Notes under the pieces: generated by a model | Database searches by the model: none | What the model saw: the letters and a program-made list of their open reading frames with translations, nothing else | What the model was told of the DNA's origin: nothing | Source: Shewanella algicola | GTDB lineage: Bacteria > Pseudomonadota > Gammaproteobacteria > Enterobacterales > Shewanellaceae | Assembly (NCBI RefSeq): GCF_014648035.1 | Contig: NZ_BMQI01000016.1 | Location: forward strand, 26,656-90,655 | DNA: 64,000 nucleotides | Direction: 5' to 3' | Translations under genes and position numbers: made by a program | Shown: positions 51,814 through 61,769 of the stretch, piece by piece | How positions within the stretch are numbered: the first letter of the stretch is position 1 | Layout: each line of letters begins with the position of its first letter

Positions 51814-53178
51814 ATGAAGAAACTGACGATGTTATCGGCAGCAGTGATTATGGCACTTGGTGCACCTGCTGCGCTGGCGAAAGTATCACAAGCTGACGCT
51901 GACAAATTAGGTACAAGCTTAACGCCAATAGGTGCTGAAAAAGCGGCTAATGCCGATGGGTCTATTCCTGCATGGGATGGTGGTATCACTGAACCTGTTG
52001 CCGGCTACACTAAGGGAATGCATCACCCAGATCCGTTCCCAGAAGATAAAGTATTATTTACCATTACCAATGCAAATAAAGCGCAGTACGCTGAGTTTTT
52101 AACGCCAGGGCAAAACAAGCTATTTGAGCTTTACCCAGACAGTTACAAAATGAACGTTTATCAAACTCGTCGTAGTGCATCAGTCCCTCAATACGTATAC
52201 GATGCAACGAAGAACAATGCGCTTAATGCCGAACTTGTTTCTCAAGGTAATGGTATTACGGGTGCAACAATTGGCACACCTTTCCCTATTCCAGCTTCTG
52301 GTTTAGAAGTGATTTGGAACCACATTTTACGCTATCGTGGTGTTGATGTAGAAACTTATCGTAGCCAGGCCGCACCAACGTCTGGTGGGTCATATACCTT
52401 AGTTGAAAATGCTGAAGAGATCCGTTTCGAATATACTCGCCCAGAGATCACTTTAGATAAACTTAAAGAAACAAATACGTTATTTTACTTTAAGCAGGTT
52501 GTTACTCAGCCAGCTCGATTAGCAGGTACAGCACTGTTAGTAAAAGAAACCATGGACCAAGAGGCTTTACCTCGCCAAGCATGGACTTATAACACTGGAC
52601 AGCGCCGCGTTCGTAAAGCGCCTAACGTCGCATTTGATACGCCAGGCACAGTATCTGATGGCTTAAGAACCACAGATGACTTTGACATGTTCAACGGTTC
52701 GCCTTCGCGTTATAACTGGGAACTTGTTGGTAAGAAAGAAGTTTATATTCCTTACAATGATTACAAGCTGCATTCAGACCAGTTAAAGTATGACCAAATT
52801 TTAAAACCTGGCCATATTAACCCTGAATATGCTCGTTATGAAAAACATCGCGTCTGGGAAGTGAAAGCGACGTTGAAAGACGGCATGCGTCACATCTATA
52901 AAACGCGTGTTTTCTATATTGACGAAGATTCATGGCAGGTATCATTAACGGATATGTACGACAACCGTGATGAGTTATATCGTGTTGGTGTTGCACATAC
53001 CATTAACTACTATGATGTATTAACAAATTGGAGTACGTTAGAAGTATTCCATGACTTACAATCACGTCGTTACTTGGCAATGGGATTAGACAACGAAGGC
53101 CGCATGTATAATTTTGATGCGTCACTTTCTGAATCTAACTTTACGCCTGATGCATTAAGACGTGCTGGTATTCGTTAA
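51814..53178 (+). CDS. DUF1329 periplasmic protein
   Basis: A 454-residue exported protein with signal peptide to about residue 22 (PAALA|KVSQ). The N-terminal GSIPAWDGGI and the WEVKATLKDGMRHIYKTRVFYID and DSWQVSLTDMYDNRDELYRV blocks are typical of DUF1329, a family with a LolB/LolA-like fold by my recollection, suggesting hydrophobic ligand binding. ATG 51814 has AAGGATAA upstream; the longer frame overlaps DUF1302. No lipobox is seen. It always seems to accompany DUF1302, and here sits 13 bases after it. Confidence 0.85.
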   Translation: MKKLTMLSAAVIMALGAPAALAKVSQADADKLGTSLTPIGAEKAANADGSIPAWDGGITEPVAGYTKGMHHPDPFPEDKVLFTITNANKAQYAEFLTPGQNKLFELYPDSYKMNVYQTRRSASVPQYVYDATKNNALNAELVSQGNGITGATIGTPFPIPASGLEVIWNHILRYRGVDVETYRSQAAPTSGGSYTLVENAEEIRFEYTRPEITLDKLKETNTLFYFKQVVTQPARLAGTALLVKETMDQEALPRQAWTYNTGQRRVRKAPNVAFDTPGTVSDGLRTTDDFDMFNGSPSRYNWELVGKKEVYIPYNDYKLHSDQLKYDQILKPGHINPEYARYEKHRVWEVKATLKDGMRHIYKTRVFYIDEDSWQVSLTDMYDNRDELYRVGVAHTINYYDVLTNWSTLEVFHDLQSRRYLAMGLDNEGRMYNFDASLSESNFTPDALRRAGIR

Positions 53179-53188
53179 TAGCCATAAA

Positions 53189-53207
53189 TGGGGCGCTTAG
53201 CGCCCCT
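53189..53207 (+). other. Intercistronic hairpin in the DUF1329-propeller gap
   Basis: GGGGCGC (53190-53196) and GCGCCCC (53200-53206) around TTA, 11 bases after the DUF1329 stop. There is no long T-run, so it may tune expression or stabilise the upstream message rather than end transcription. Confidence 0.6.
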
Positions 53208-53227
53208 TCATTGTTAAGGAAGTTTGT

Positions 53228-54238
53228 ATGACGTTTAGCATGCTTCGCAGTGCTGTGGCGATTGGGATTTGTGCATGTTTATATACTACTTCAGTAGATG
53301 CCCAACTCGATCCACTAACTGTTCAAATTCAACCTTTAGCTCAATCCTCTTTATTGCTTGATATCGCTAATGCCGGTGACAATCTCGTTGCTGTAGGGCA
53401 GCGCGGTAATGTTTTACTTTATAAAAACGAGCAATGGCAACAAGTCGCGACACCGGTAATAACACATCTCACTAAAGTGTTCTTTTTTGATGACTTAAAT
53501 GGCTGGGCCGTTGGTCATGATGCCACCATTATTCACACAAAAGATGGCGGTGAAACTTGGTCGGTGCAGATGCAATCGACAAAAATTGAAAAGCCATTTA
53601 TGGATATCCGTTTTTATAGCGAAAATGACGGTATCGCGGTCGGGGCTTATGGATTGTTTTATCGCACCGCTGATGGTGGTAAAACCTGGACTAATGAATT
53701 TCATCAAGAATTACTGTTTGAAGAAGATATCGGTTATCTAAATGACTTAAAAGCGGAAGATGAAGCACTTTATTTGTCTGAACGCGCAGCATTATTACCA
53801 CACTTTAATCGCTTAATCCGTCTTGCTGATAGCCGTCTACTGTTAGTCGGCGAATTAGGTATGGTTGCCGTATCTGATGATAATGGTCAAACATTTACTA
53901 AAGTGGATTTTGGCTATGAGGGGTCGATGTTTAATGCAATTCAAGTTGCAGACAGCATCTATGTCATGGGGTTACGTGGCAATGTATTTAAATCAGATTT
54001 AAGTTTATCAGATTGGCAACAGGTCGATTTACCTGTTGAATCATCAATCAATGGTGCATTGGTAACACAAAATAATGATCTTTACCTTGTGGGGAATGCT
54101 GGGATTGTATTGTCTATTGATGATACCAAGGCAGAAATTATTACCCGACGTCAAGGTGAAAACATTGTGGCCATTGCTAAGGACAGTAAAGGCCAGTTAT
54201 GGTTTGCCGGTTCTAAAGGACTGTTCCAGCTTAACTAA
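53228..54238 (+). CDS. Ycf48-like exported beta-propeller protein
   Basis: A 336-residue protein with a signal peptide (about residues 1-25, SVDA|QL) and seven propeller repeats of Ycf48/BNR type: VAVGQRGNVLLY, WAVGHDATIIHTKDGGETW, IAVGAYGLFYRTADGGKTW, LLVGELGMVAVSDDNGQTF, YVMGLRGNVFKS, YLVGNAGIVLSI and WFAGSKGLFQL. An insertion of about 45 charged residues separates blades three and four (FEEDIGYLNDLKAEDEALYL). Ycf48 is an assembly factor for photosystem II; here it presumably assists or joins the MMPL/DUF1302 machinery. AAGGAAG precedes the ATG. Confidence 0.82.
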   Translation: MTFSMLRSAVAIGICACLYTTSVDAQLDPLTVQIQPLAQSSLLLDIANAGDNLVAVGQRGNVLLYKNEQWQQVATPVITHLTKVFFFDDLNGWAVGHDATIIHTKDGGETWSVQMQSTKIEKPFMDIRFYSENDGIAVGAYGLFYRTADGGKTWTNEFHQELLFEEDIGYLNDLKAEDEALYLSERAALLPHFNRLIRLADSRLLLVGELGMVAVSDDNGQTFTKVDFGYEGSMFNAIQVADSIYVMGLRGNVFKSDLSLSDWQQVDLPVESSINGALVTQNNDLYLVGNAGIVLSIDDTKAEIITRRQGENIVAIAKDSKGQLWFAGSKGLFQLN

Positions 54239-54287
54239 CCTTAGGGTTAGATTGGATAATTAAAACAACAATAATAGGGCCGAAAAG

Positions 54288-56594
54288 ATGTTAGAAAAAC
54301 TGGTCAATGGATTTGAATCTCATTTATTCCGTAATCGGAAGTGGGTCATCATATCGTTTATTTTTATTACGATTTTTTTAGGCTACCAAGCTAGCCAATT
54401 AAAAATGGATGCGGCATTTAGTAAAAATATTCCGCTTAATCATTCGTATATGCAAACCTACACTAAACACCAAAAAGATTTTGGTGGTGCTAACAGCATC
54501 ATGGTGGCGGTAGAAGATACGAGTGGAAACATTTTTAATCCGGTATTTTTTGATGCACTTAAAAATGTGCACGATCAATTATTTTTTATTCCTGGTGTTG
54601 AGCGCTCACAAGTTAAATCCTTGTTTTCACCGGCAACTCGGTTTACTGAGGTGGTTGAAGACGGTTTTGCTGGCGGGCCCGTTATTCCAGCTGATTTTCG
54701 TAACGATGATTACAGTTTACAAATTGTGCGCGATAACATCGAAAAAGCAGGTATCGTAGGGCGGTTAATTGGCAACGATTACACCTCTGCAATGGTGTCT
54801 GCTCAATTAATGGAGTTTGACCCGCAGACAGGTAAACCAATTGATACTATTGCGTTTGCTAATCAATTAGAGCAAGAACTGCGTGGCAAGTTTGAAAACG
54901 ATAATATTAAGATTCATATCATTGGTTTTGCCAAAATGGCCGGTGATGTTGCTGAGGGCGCTAAAGGCGTACTGCTGTTTTTCTTAATCGCGATAGCCAT
55001 TACCGCAGTCATGGTTTACCTGTTTTCTAAATCCATCATGTTAACCATTCTGCCATTAGTCTGCAGTTTAGTTGCCGTGTCTTGGCAGCTTGGTTTGCTG
55101 ACTGTAGTTGGTTTTGGTTTAGACCCCATGTCCATTTTGGTGCCATTTTTGGTGTTCGCCATTGGCGTGAGTCACGGGGTACAGATGATTAATGCTGTGC
55201 GCCGTCGAGTGCTTGATGGACAAACCACCAAAGCAGCTTCAGCATCTGCGTTTCGCAGCTTATTAGTCCCTGGTGGTGTGGCGTTATTATCTGACACTGT
55301 TGGATTTTTAACCTTGCTAGCTATTGATATTGGGATTATCCGTGAACTGGCTATTTCAGCTTCGCTGGGTGTAGCGGTGATTATTCTCACTAACCTTATT
55401 TTGTTACCTTTGGTTATTTCGTATTTTGAATTACCAAAAAAACCAGATAATCCACAAAAAACGCAGCAAATTGAGAATCTATGGCGTTGGCTCTCTAATT
55501 TTGCGACGCCTAAATATGCCATCATTGTATTAATTTCAACAGCAGTGCTTTATGGGATCGGATTTCAACAGTCTTCTAAGATGAAAATTGGTGACTTACA
55601 GGGTGGGGCGCCGGCATTACATCAAGACTCTCGTTACAACCAAGATACGTTCTTTATTACCGATCATTTCTCTATCACAACCGATGTGATGACAGTGATT
55701 GTTGAAGCAACGCCAGAAGCCTGTACCTACCATTCGGTATTAACGCAAATTGACCAATTTGAGTGGATGGTGGCTAATACTCCTGGGGTTGAGTCAACGG
55801 CGAGTCTTGCCTCGGTGGCAAAAAAAGTCAACGCTGGCTTTAACGAGGGTAATCCTCGGTGGGAAATTCTACCGCGCACGACAGCCAGTTTAGTCCAAGC
55901 GGTAGGCCAAGTACCAACCACTTCTGGCTTGCTCAACGGTAACTGTTCAGTCATGCCTGTGTATTTGTTCTTAAAAGATCACAAAGCAGAAACCATTGAA
56001 GTAGTGGTCAAAAAAGTCAAAGCTGTGGCCGCTCAATTAAACAGTGACAGTTTGCAGTTTAAACTGGCTTCTGGTCCTGTTGGTGTAATGGCCGCGACTA
56101 ACGAAGCAGTAAGTGAAGCACAATTACCTATGATGCTATACGTCTATGGAGCGGTGTTTGTATTGTGTTTAATTAGCTTTAAATCACTTAAAGCCACCAT
56201 CGCCGTCATTATCCCTTTATATGTGGTGTCAACATTAGCCCAGGCGTTAATGACCTTACTGGATATTGGCCTTGCGGTGAGCACGTTGCCAGTAATTGCA
56301 TTAGGTGTAGGGATTGGTGTCGATTACGGTATTTATATCTTATCGACCATGTCTAATAAGCTGACGAACGGTATGCCAGTGCAGCAAGCCTACTTTGAAG
56401 CATTAGTTGAGCGAGGAAGTGCGGTTATCTTTACCGGATTAACATTGGCCATTGGGGTGAGTACTTGGTTCTTTTCAGACCTTAAGTTCCAAATGGACAT
56501 GGGAATTTTGCTTACCTTTATGTTTTTAGTAAATATGTTAGGGGCGATTATTATTCTACCAGCACTTTCGGCTATGTTTTGGAGAAAAAAGTAA
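54288..56594 (+). CDS. MMPL/RND-family transporter
   Basis: A 768-residue RND-superfamily membrane protein with two halves of one plus five helices and two large periplasmic loops (about 40-220 and 425-605). In the second half helix ten carries the expected proton-relay GVGIGVDYG (Asp679). The equivalent in helix four reads FAIGVSHGVQM (Ser295-His296), so the usual Asp-Tyr is replaced. This class moves hydrophobic molecules; substrate unknown. GGGCCGAAAAG precedes the ATG, 49 bases after the propeller gene. A strong terminator follows, closing the four-gene unit. Confidence 0.87.
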   Translation: MLEKLVNGFESHLFRNRKWVIISFIFITIFLGYQASQLKMDAAFSKNIPLNHSYMQTYTKHQKDFGGANSIMVAVEDTSGNIFNPVFFDALKNVHDQLFFIPGVERSQVKSLFSPATRFTEVVEDGFAGGPVIPADFRNDDYSLQIVRDNIEKAGIVGRLIGNDYTSAMVSAQLMEFDPQTGKPIDTIAFANQLEQELRGKFENDNIKIHIIGFAKMAGDVAEGAKGVLLFFLIAIAITAVMVYLFSKSIMLTILPLVCSLVAVSWQLGLLTVVGFGLDPMSILVPFLVFAIGVSHGVQMINAVRRRVLDGQTTKAASASAFRSLLVPGGVALLSDTVGFLTLLAIDIGIIRELAISASLGVAVIILTNLILLPLVISYFELPKKPDNPQKTQQIENLWRWLSNFATPKYAIIVLISTAVLYGIGFQQSSKMKIGDLQGGAPALHQDSRYNQDTFFITDHFSITTDVMTVIVEATPEACTYHSVLTQIDQFEWMVANTPGVESTASLASVAKKVNAGFNEGNPRWEILPRTTASLVQAVGQVPTTSGLLNGNCSVMPVYLFLKDHKAETIEVVVKKVKAVAAQLNSDSLQFKLASGPVGVMAATNEAVSEAQLPMMLYVYGAVFVLCLISFKSLKATIAVIIPLYVVSTLAQALMTLLDIGLAVSTLPVIALGVGIGVDYGIYILSTMSNKLTNGMPVQQAYFEALVERGSAVIFTGLTLAIGVSTWFFSDLKFQMDMGILLTFMFLVNMLGAIIILPALSAMFWRKK

Positions 56595-56615
56595 ACAATA
56601 CATGCAATTAAAATA

Positions 56616-56641
56616 AAAAGGGAGCTTAGCTCCCTTTTTTG
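56616..56641 (+). terminator. Terminator of the DUF1302-MMPL cluster
   Basis: AAAAGGGAGC and GCTCCC arms around TTA, followed by six T, starting 22 bases after the transporter stop. Confidence 0.87.
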
Positions 56642-56920
56642 TTTTGCATAGTTACTCTATGCAAACGATTTAAATGTCATTTTAAACGCTAATCTATGCT
56701 GACAACTGGATTTATAGAGGATGTACCACTAAAATTTTCCTCGATATAGCAGCAATTTAGTAATAAACTTTGCACCAGATCTCAGATATGAGTTTCTTTT
56801 GTAAAACGCAAAACAGTAGTTTACGTATAAATACAAATGACTCGGACCGACCGAATCAACAAGCCGAAGCATCCATATAATGATAAGAGCGCTGCCATAG
56901 ACGCTTAAGGAATCTGCAAC
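56642..56920. other. gdhB upstream region
   Basis: 279 AT-rich bases after the cluster terminator that should hold the gdhB promoter. No palindrome or recognisable operator was found. Confidence 0.45.
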
Positions 56921-59900
56921 ATGGCCTTGAAAGATGCAATGCCTTCTGTACTACTTGAAAATGTAGTCAACTTAATTCACACAAAAATCCCTCATTCTCA
57001 AGCTAAACAAGTGGAGCAATTTGCAAATTGCCTCTATGCCCATATGTCAAAAGACGATCTTAATGTTCGTAATGACAGCGATTTATATGGTGCTGTAGTG
57101 AGCCTTTGGAATGCGCTTAATAAAACTGCACCGAATGACACCCACATTCGCGTGTTTAACCCAAGCCAGGCAAAACATGGTTGGCAGTCAACTCACAGTA
57201 TTATCGAGATTATTCAACCCGATATGCCGTTTTTAGTTGACTCATTATCCATGGCGTTAAATCGGATGGGTATTACAGCTCATGTGATGTTACATACGCC
57301 GTTGGCCGTAAGCCGTGAAAGCAATATTGTTTCTGGAGTGTCTTTTTTAAATGACGCGACTGAGGACAGTGGCAGTATTGCAGTATTTTTGATTGAAATT
57401 GATAAGCAAAATAGCGATGCCGACATTAAAACGATAGAAAAAGAAATACAGTCGGTACTTGCAGATGTTGCCGCGTCGGTACACGACTGGCAATTAATGA
57501 CAGACAGATTAACGGACACTATCTCACAATTACCTTCTCGCCCTTTTCCTGGTGCAAAAGCTGAATTACAAGAGTCTATTGATTTTTTAAATTACTTAAA
57601 CGCGCACCATTTCACGTTATTAGGTTATCGTTACTACGAACTTAAGCGCGTAGAAGGCGATGTTGAACTTGTGCCCGATCTTGAATCAAGCCTTGGGTTA
57701 ATGAACCGTTCTAAACACTCTCATTCAGAGCGTGGGTTATTATTATCGACGTTATCCGATACCGCCCGTAAAGAAGCGCTAAATGAGAGCCTATTAGTAT
57801 TAACCAAAAGTTCTGCTAAAAGCCGCGTACATCGTCCGGCTTATGTCGATTACGTGGGCGTTAAGCGTTTTGACAAAGAAGGCAACGTGATTGGTGAAGA
57901 TCGGTTTATCGGTTTATATGCCTCTAATTTATATAACCGTAGCCCACGCGAAATACCGCTATTAGGTGAAAAGGTCCAACGTATCCTTGATAATTCAGGG
58001 TTAACACCGCGCTCGCACGATTACAAAGCGTTAATGAATATTCTTGAAAACTTGCCACGCGATGAGTTAATTCAAGCCAAAGATCATGAGCTGGCTGCTA
58101 TGGCTCATGGCGTTTTGGAAATGCAAGACCGTGATAAATTAAAACTATTTGTTCGCAAAGATGGCTTTGGCCGTTTCTTATCGTGTTTAGTTTATGTGTC
58201 TAAAGACCGCTACAACACTAAGTTGCGTCAAGATACCCAACGGATTTTGGCTCAACATTTCAATAGTAATGAAGACGTTGAGTTCACAACCTACTTTTCT
58301 GAGTCAACGTTGGCTCGAACTCATTACATTATCAAAGTTGATAATAACAATATGGATGTTGATGTGGCTGCAATTGAAAAAAATCTCATCGAAGCCGCTC
58401 GCTCATGGGAAGACAAGTTACACACAGCGTTAAATAATGAAGTGGGTGAGCAAGCGGGTACAGGGTTAACTAAACGCTATTTAAATGCGTTCCCGCAAAG
58501 CTATAAAGACGATGTTCTTCCAAGCTCTGCCGTAGTTGATATGCAACACTTAGAAGCATTAGACGACGGCCATAAACTGGGCATGTTGTTCTATCAGCCA
58601 CAAGAAACAACATTAAACGACAATAAAGTCCGCTTAAAGCTATTCCATAAAGACGAACCGATTCATTTGTCTGACGTGTTACCAATGCTTGAAAACTTTG
58701 GTTTGCGCGTGATTAATGAACGTCCATATGAAGTGAAAACCAATGACGGTGCGACTTTCTGGATTTTAGATTTCTTAATGACGGTGCAAGGTGCTGCAAC
58801 AGAGAATCTTGCAGACAGCCAAGATCGTTTCCAAAATGCATTGTTACAAGTGTGGCAAAAGAAACTTGAAGATGATGGTTTTAACCGCATGGTGTTGTCT
58901 ACTGGGTTAAGCGGTCGCGAAGTGTCTATTTTACGCGCTTATGCCAAGTATATGCGTCAAATTGATGCAACCTTCAGTCAGTCTTATATCGAAGAGACAT
59001 TCAGCCGTTATCCTAAACTGGCTGATTTACTGGTGAAAATGTTCATCCGTAAGTTTAATCCTAAGCTTAAAACGCGCACGTTGAGTAAGTTCCTAGAACA
59101 AATTGATATTCAGCTCGATGATGTGTCAAGTCTTGATGATGACCGTATTATTCGTCGTTATCTAGATTTAATTAACGCAACACTGCGGACTAACTTTTAT
59201 CAAACCGCAGTGGGCGGCGTAACAAAAGATTATATTTCATTTAAGTTTGCACCTGGCTTAATCCCTGAAATGCCAAAGCCGTTGCCTAAATTTGAAATTT
59301 TCGTGTATTCACCGCGTGTTGAAGGCGTACATTTACGCGGCGGAAAAGTGGCTCGTGGTGGTTTGCGTTGGTCAGATCGCCGTGAAGACTTCCGTACAGA
59401 AGTATTAGGCCTTGTTAAAGCACAACAAGTTAAAAACACCGTGATTGTGCCTGTTGGAGCAAAAGGTGGATTTGTGTGTAAGCAGCTGCCGACAGAAGGT
59501 GGCCGCGAAGCATTTTTCACAGAAGGGCAAGAATGTTACCGCATCTTTATTCGTGCGTTATTAGATATTTCTGACAACATTATTAATGGCGAAGTCGTTC
59601 CTCCTGTTGATGTGGTGCGTCACGATGAAGACGATGCTTACCTCGTTGTTGCCGCAGATAAAGGTACTGCAACGTTCTCTGACATTGCCAACGCTATTGC
59701 AATAGAATACAACTTCTGGTTAGGTGATGCGTTTGCCTCTGGTGGCAGTAACGGTTATGACCACAAAAAGATGGGGATCACTGCGCGTGGTGCGTGGGAA
59801 TCAGTCAAACGTCATTTCCGTGAAATTGGCGTGGATTGTCAAACAACTCCCTTTACTGCTTTAGCCATTGGTGACATGGCCGGAGACGTATTTGGTAATG

Positions 59901-61765
59901 GTATGTTGTTATCTGAGCAAACTCAGCTAGTGGCAGCCTTTAACCATATGCATATCTTTATTGATCCCACGCCAAATATTGAACAAAGTTATATTGAGCG
60001 TCAGCGTTTATTTGCGTTGCCTCGTTCAAGCTGGGAAGACTACAATGCCAAACTGATTTCTAAAGGCGGCGGCATTTTCTTGCGCTCAGCCAAGTCAATT
60101 AAATTGACACCAGAAATTAAAAAGATGCTGGCGACTGAAAAAGACAGCATGAATCCAACTGAACTGATGAAAGAGCTGCTGAAAATGCCAGTGGATCTTA
60201 TTTGGAACGGTGGTATCGGTACTTACGTTAAGTCGAGCAAAGAAACCCATGCCGAAGTGGGCGATCGTGCAAACGACACGTTACGTGTTAACGGTAAAGA
60301 AGTACGCGCAAAAATCATTGGTGAAGGTGGCAACCTAGGTTGTACCCAGTTAGGTCGTATTGAATACTGTGCTAACGGTGGCCGCATGAACACAGATTTC
60401 GTCGATAACGTCGGCGGGGTTGATTGTTCAGACAATGAAGTGAACATCAAAATCTTCTTGAACACGTTAGTCGCTGAAGGAGAGTTGACGGTTAAACAAC
60501 GTAACCGTTTACTTGAAGATATGACCGATGAAGTGAGCGACATTGTCATTCAAGACTGTAAAGACCAAACTCGCACCATTTCGGTGACTCAAGTACATGG
60601 TGTATCACAGCTTAAAGAGCAAATCCGCTTTATTCAGTACCTTGAAAAAGATGGCAAACTAGACCGTGCCCTCGAGTTTTTACCAAACGATGATGACTTA
60701 GCTGAACGTTTAGCTAATGGCCGTGCATTAACGCGTCCAGAACTGTCAGTATTAGTGGCTTACGCTAAGATGGTACTTAAAGAGCAATTAGTGACGCCAG
60801 AAATCACTGAAGATGCATTTTTAAGTAAATTGTTAGTGGCTTATTTCCCGAAAAAGTTACAAGCCAAATATGCCGATAGAATGACAGCGCATCCACTGCG
60901 TGGTGAAATTATTGCAACGTCATTAGCCAATGAGTTAGTGAATGATATGGGCTTTAATTTTGTACAACGTATGCAAGATGAGACCGGTGCAACAGTTGCC
61001 GAAGCCGCAATTTGTTATACTATGGCCCGAGAAGTGTTTGGACTTGATGAGTTAACCACTTCAATTACGGATTTAAATGGTGTCGTACCTGCCCATGTGC
61101 AAGGTGAAATGTTACACCAATTACGCCGTAATATGCGCCGTGCATGTCGCTGGTTTATTCGTCACCGTAATCGTGCCCATGATATTGAGCAAACCGTCGC
61201 CTTCTTTAAGCCAGTATTTGAACAGCTTAAAGCTAACGTTGAACAGTACATGATTGAAGCCGAAGTGACTGCCATTTCTGCTGAGATTTCTGCACTAACC
61301 AACGAAAATGTACCAGAGTCAGTAGCGCAAATTGTCTCAAAAATGAGCACGTTATTCTCTGCGTTAGACATTGCCCAAATCGCGCAACTTGAAGACAAAA
61401 CGCTTGAGTTAGTGTCTGAAACATACTTTAAACTCGGCGCTAAAGTTGAACTGCATTGGTTTTTAGAGCAAATCAGTGCTCAACCGGTTGCGAACCATTG
61501 GCAAGCGCTTGCCCGTGCAGCATTTAGAGAAGAGTTAGATTGGCAACAACGTGCGTTAAGTTCTGCTGTATTACGTACGTGTTCTGATAACTGCGATGCA
61601 GACAGTGTCATTAATGAATGGATAACACTCAATAAGCCATTGCTGGAGCGTTGGTATCATATGCTTTCTGATTTTAAAGTTTCTCAAAATCATGAATTTG
61701 CTAAGTTCTCAGTCGCCCTAAGAGAACTGAACTTACTGATTTTACATTGCGAAGGTCAGAAGTAA
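56921..61765 (+). CDS. gdhB: NAD-specific glutamate dehydrogenase, 180-kDa class
   Basis: A 1614-residue catabolic glutamate dehydrogenase of the large type described in Streptomyces and Pseudomonas, which converts glutamate to 2-oxoglutarate with NAD. A ~700-residue N-terminal regulatory part with ACT-like segments (IIEIIQPDMPFLVDSLSMAL) precedes the catalytic core, where RGGLRWSDRREDFRTEVLGL and VGAKGGFVCKQL (about residues 800-850) hold glutamate and the catalytic lysine, and IGDMAGDVFGNGML follows. Length matches GdhB of Pseudomonas. AAGGAA lies nine bases before the ATG. It is a single-gene unit. Confidence 0.95.
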   Translation: MALKDAMPSVLLENVVNLIHTKIPHSQAKQVEQFANCLYAHMSKDDLNVRNDSDLYGAVVSLWNALNKTAPNDTHIRVFNPSQAKHGWQSTHSIIEIIQPDMPFLVDSLSMALNRMGITAHVMLHTPLAVSRESNIVSGVSFLNDATEDSGSIAVFLIEIDKQNSDADIKTIEKEIQSVLADVAASVHDWQLMTDRLTDTISQLPSRPFPGAKAELQESIDFLNYLNAHHFTLLGYRYYELKRVEGDVELVPDLESSLGLMNRSKHSHSERGLLLSTLSDTARKEALNESLLVLTKSSAKSRVHRPAYVDYVGVKRFDKEGNVIGEDRFIGLYASNLYNRSPREIPLLGEKVQRILDNSGLTPRSHDYKALMNILENLPRDELIQAKDHELAAMAHGVLEMQDRDKLKLFVRKDGFGRFLSCLVYVSKDRYNTKLRQDTQRILAQHFNSNEDVEFTTYFSESTLARTHYIIKVDNNNMDVDVAAIEKNLIEAARSWEDKLHTALNNEVGEQAGTGLTKRYLNAFPQSYKDDVLPSSAVVDMQHLEALDDGHKLGMLFYQPQETTLNDNKVRLKLFHKDEPIHLSDVLPMLENFGLRVINERPYEVKTNDGATFWILDFLMTVQGAATENLADSQDRFQNALLQVWQKKLEDDGFNRMVLSTGLSGREVSILRAYAKYMRQIDATFSQSYIEETFSRYPKLADLLVKMFIRKFNPKLKTRTLSKFLEQIDIQLDDVSSLDDDRIIRRYLDLINATLRTNFYQTAVGGVTKDYISFKFAPGLIPEMPKPLPKFEIFVYSPRVEGVHLRGGKVARGGLRWSDRREDFRTEVLGLVKAQQVKNTVIVPVGAKGGFVCKQLPTEGGREAFFTEGQECYRIFIRALLDISDNIINGEVVPPVDVVRHDEDDAYLVVAADKGTATFSDIANAIAIEYNFWLGDAFASGGSNGYDHKKMGITARGAWESVKRHFREIGVDCQTTPFTALAIGDMAGDVFGNGMLLSEQTQLVAAFNHMHIFIDPTPNIEQSYIERQRLFALPRSSWEDYNAKLISKGGGIFLRSAKSIKLTPEIKKMLATEKDSMNPTELMKELLKMPVDLIWNGGIGTYVKSSKETHAEVGDRANDTLRVNGKEVRAKIIGEGGNLGCTQLGRIEYCANGGRMNTDFVDNVGGVDCSDNEVNIKIFLNTLVAEGELTVKQRNRLLEDMTDEVSDIVIQDCKDQTRTISVTQVHGVSQLKEQIRFIQYLEKDGKLDRALEFLPNDDDLAERLANGRALTRPELSVLVAYAKMVLKEQLVTPEITEDAFLSKLLVAYFPKKLQAKYADRMTAHPLRGEIIATSLANELVNDMGFNFVQRMQDETGATVAEAAICYTMAREVFGLDELTTSITDLNGVVPAHVQGEMLHQLRRNMRRACRWFIRHRNRAHDIEQTVAFFKPVFEQLKANVEQYMIEAEVTAISAEISALTNENVPESVAQIVSKMSTLFSALDIAQIAQLEDKTLELVSETYFKLGAKVELHWFLEQISAQPVANHWQALARAAFREELDWQQRALSSAVLRTCSDNCDADSVINEWITLNKPLLERWYHMLSDFKVSQNHEFAKFSVALRELNLLILHCEGQK

Positions 61766-61769
61766 TTTG

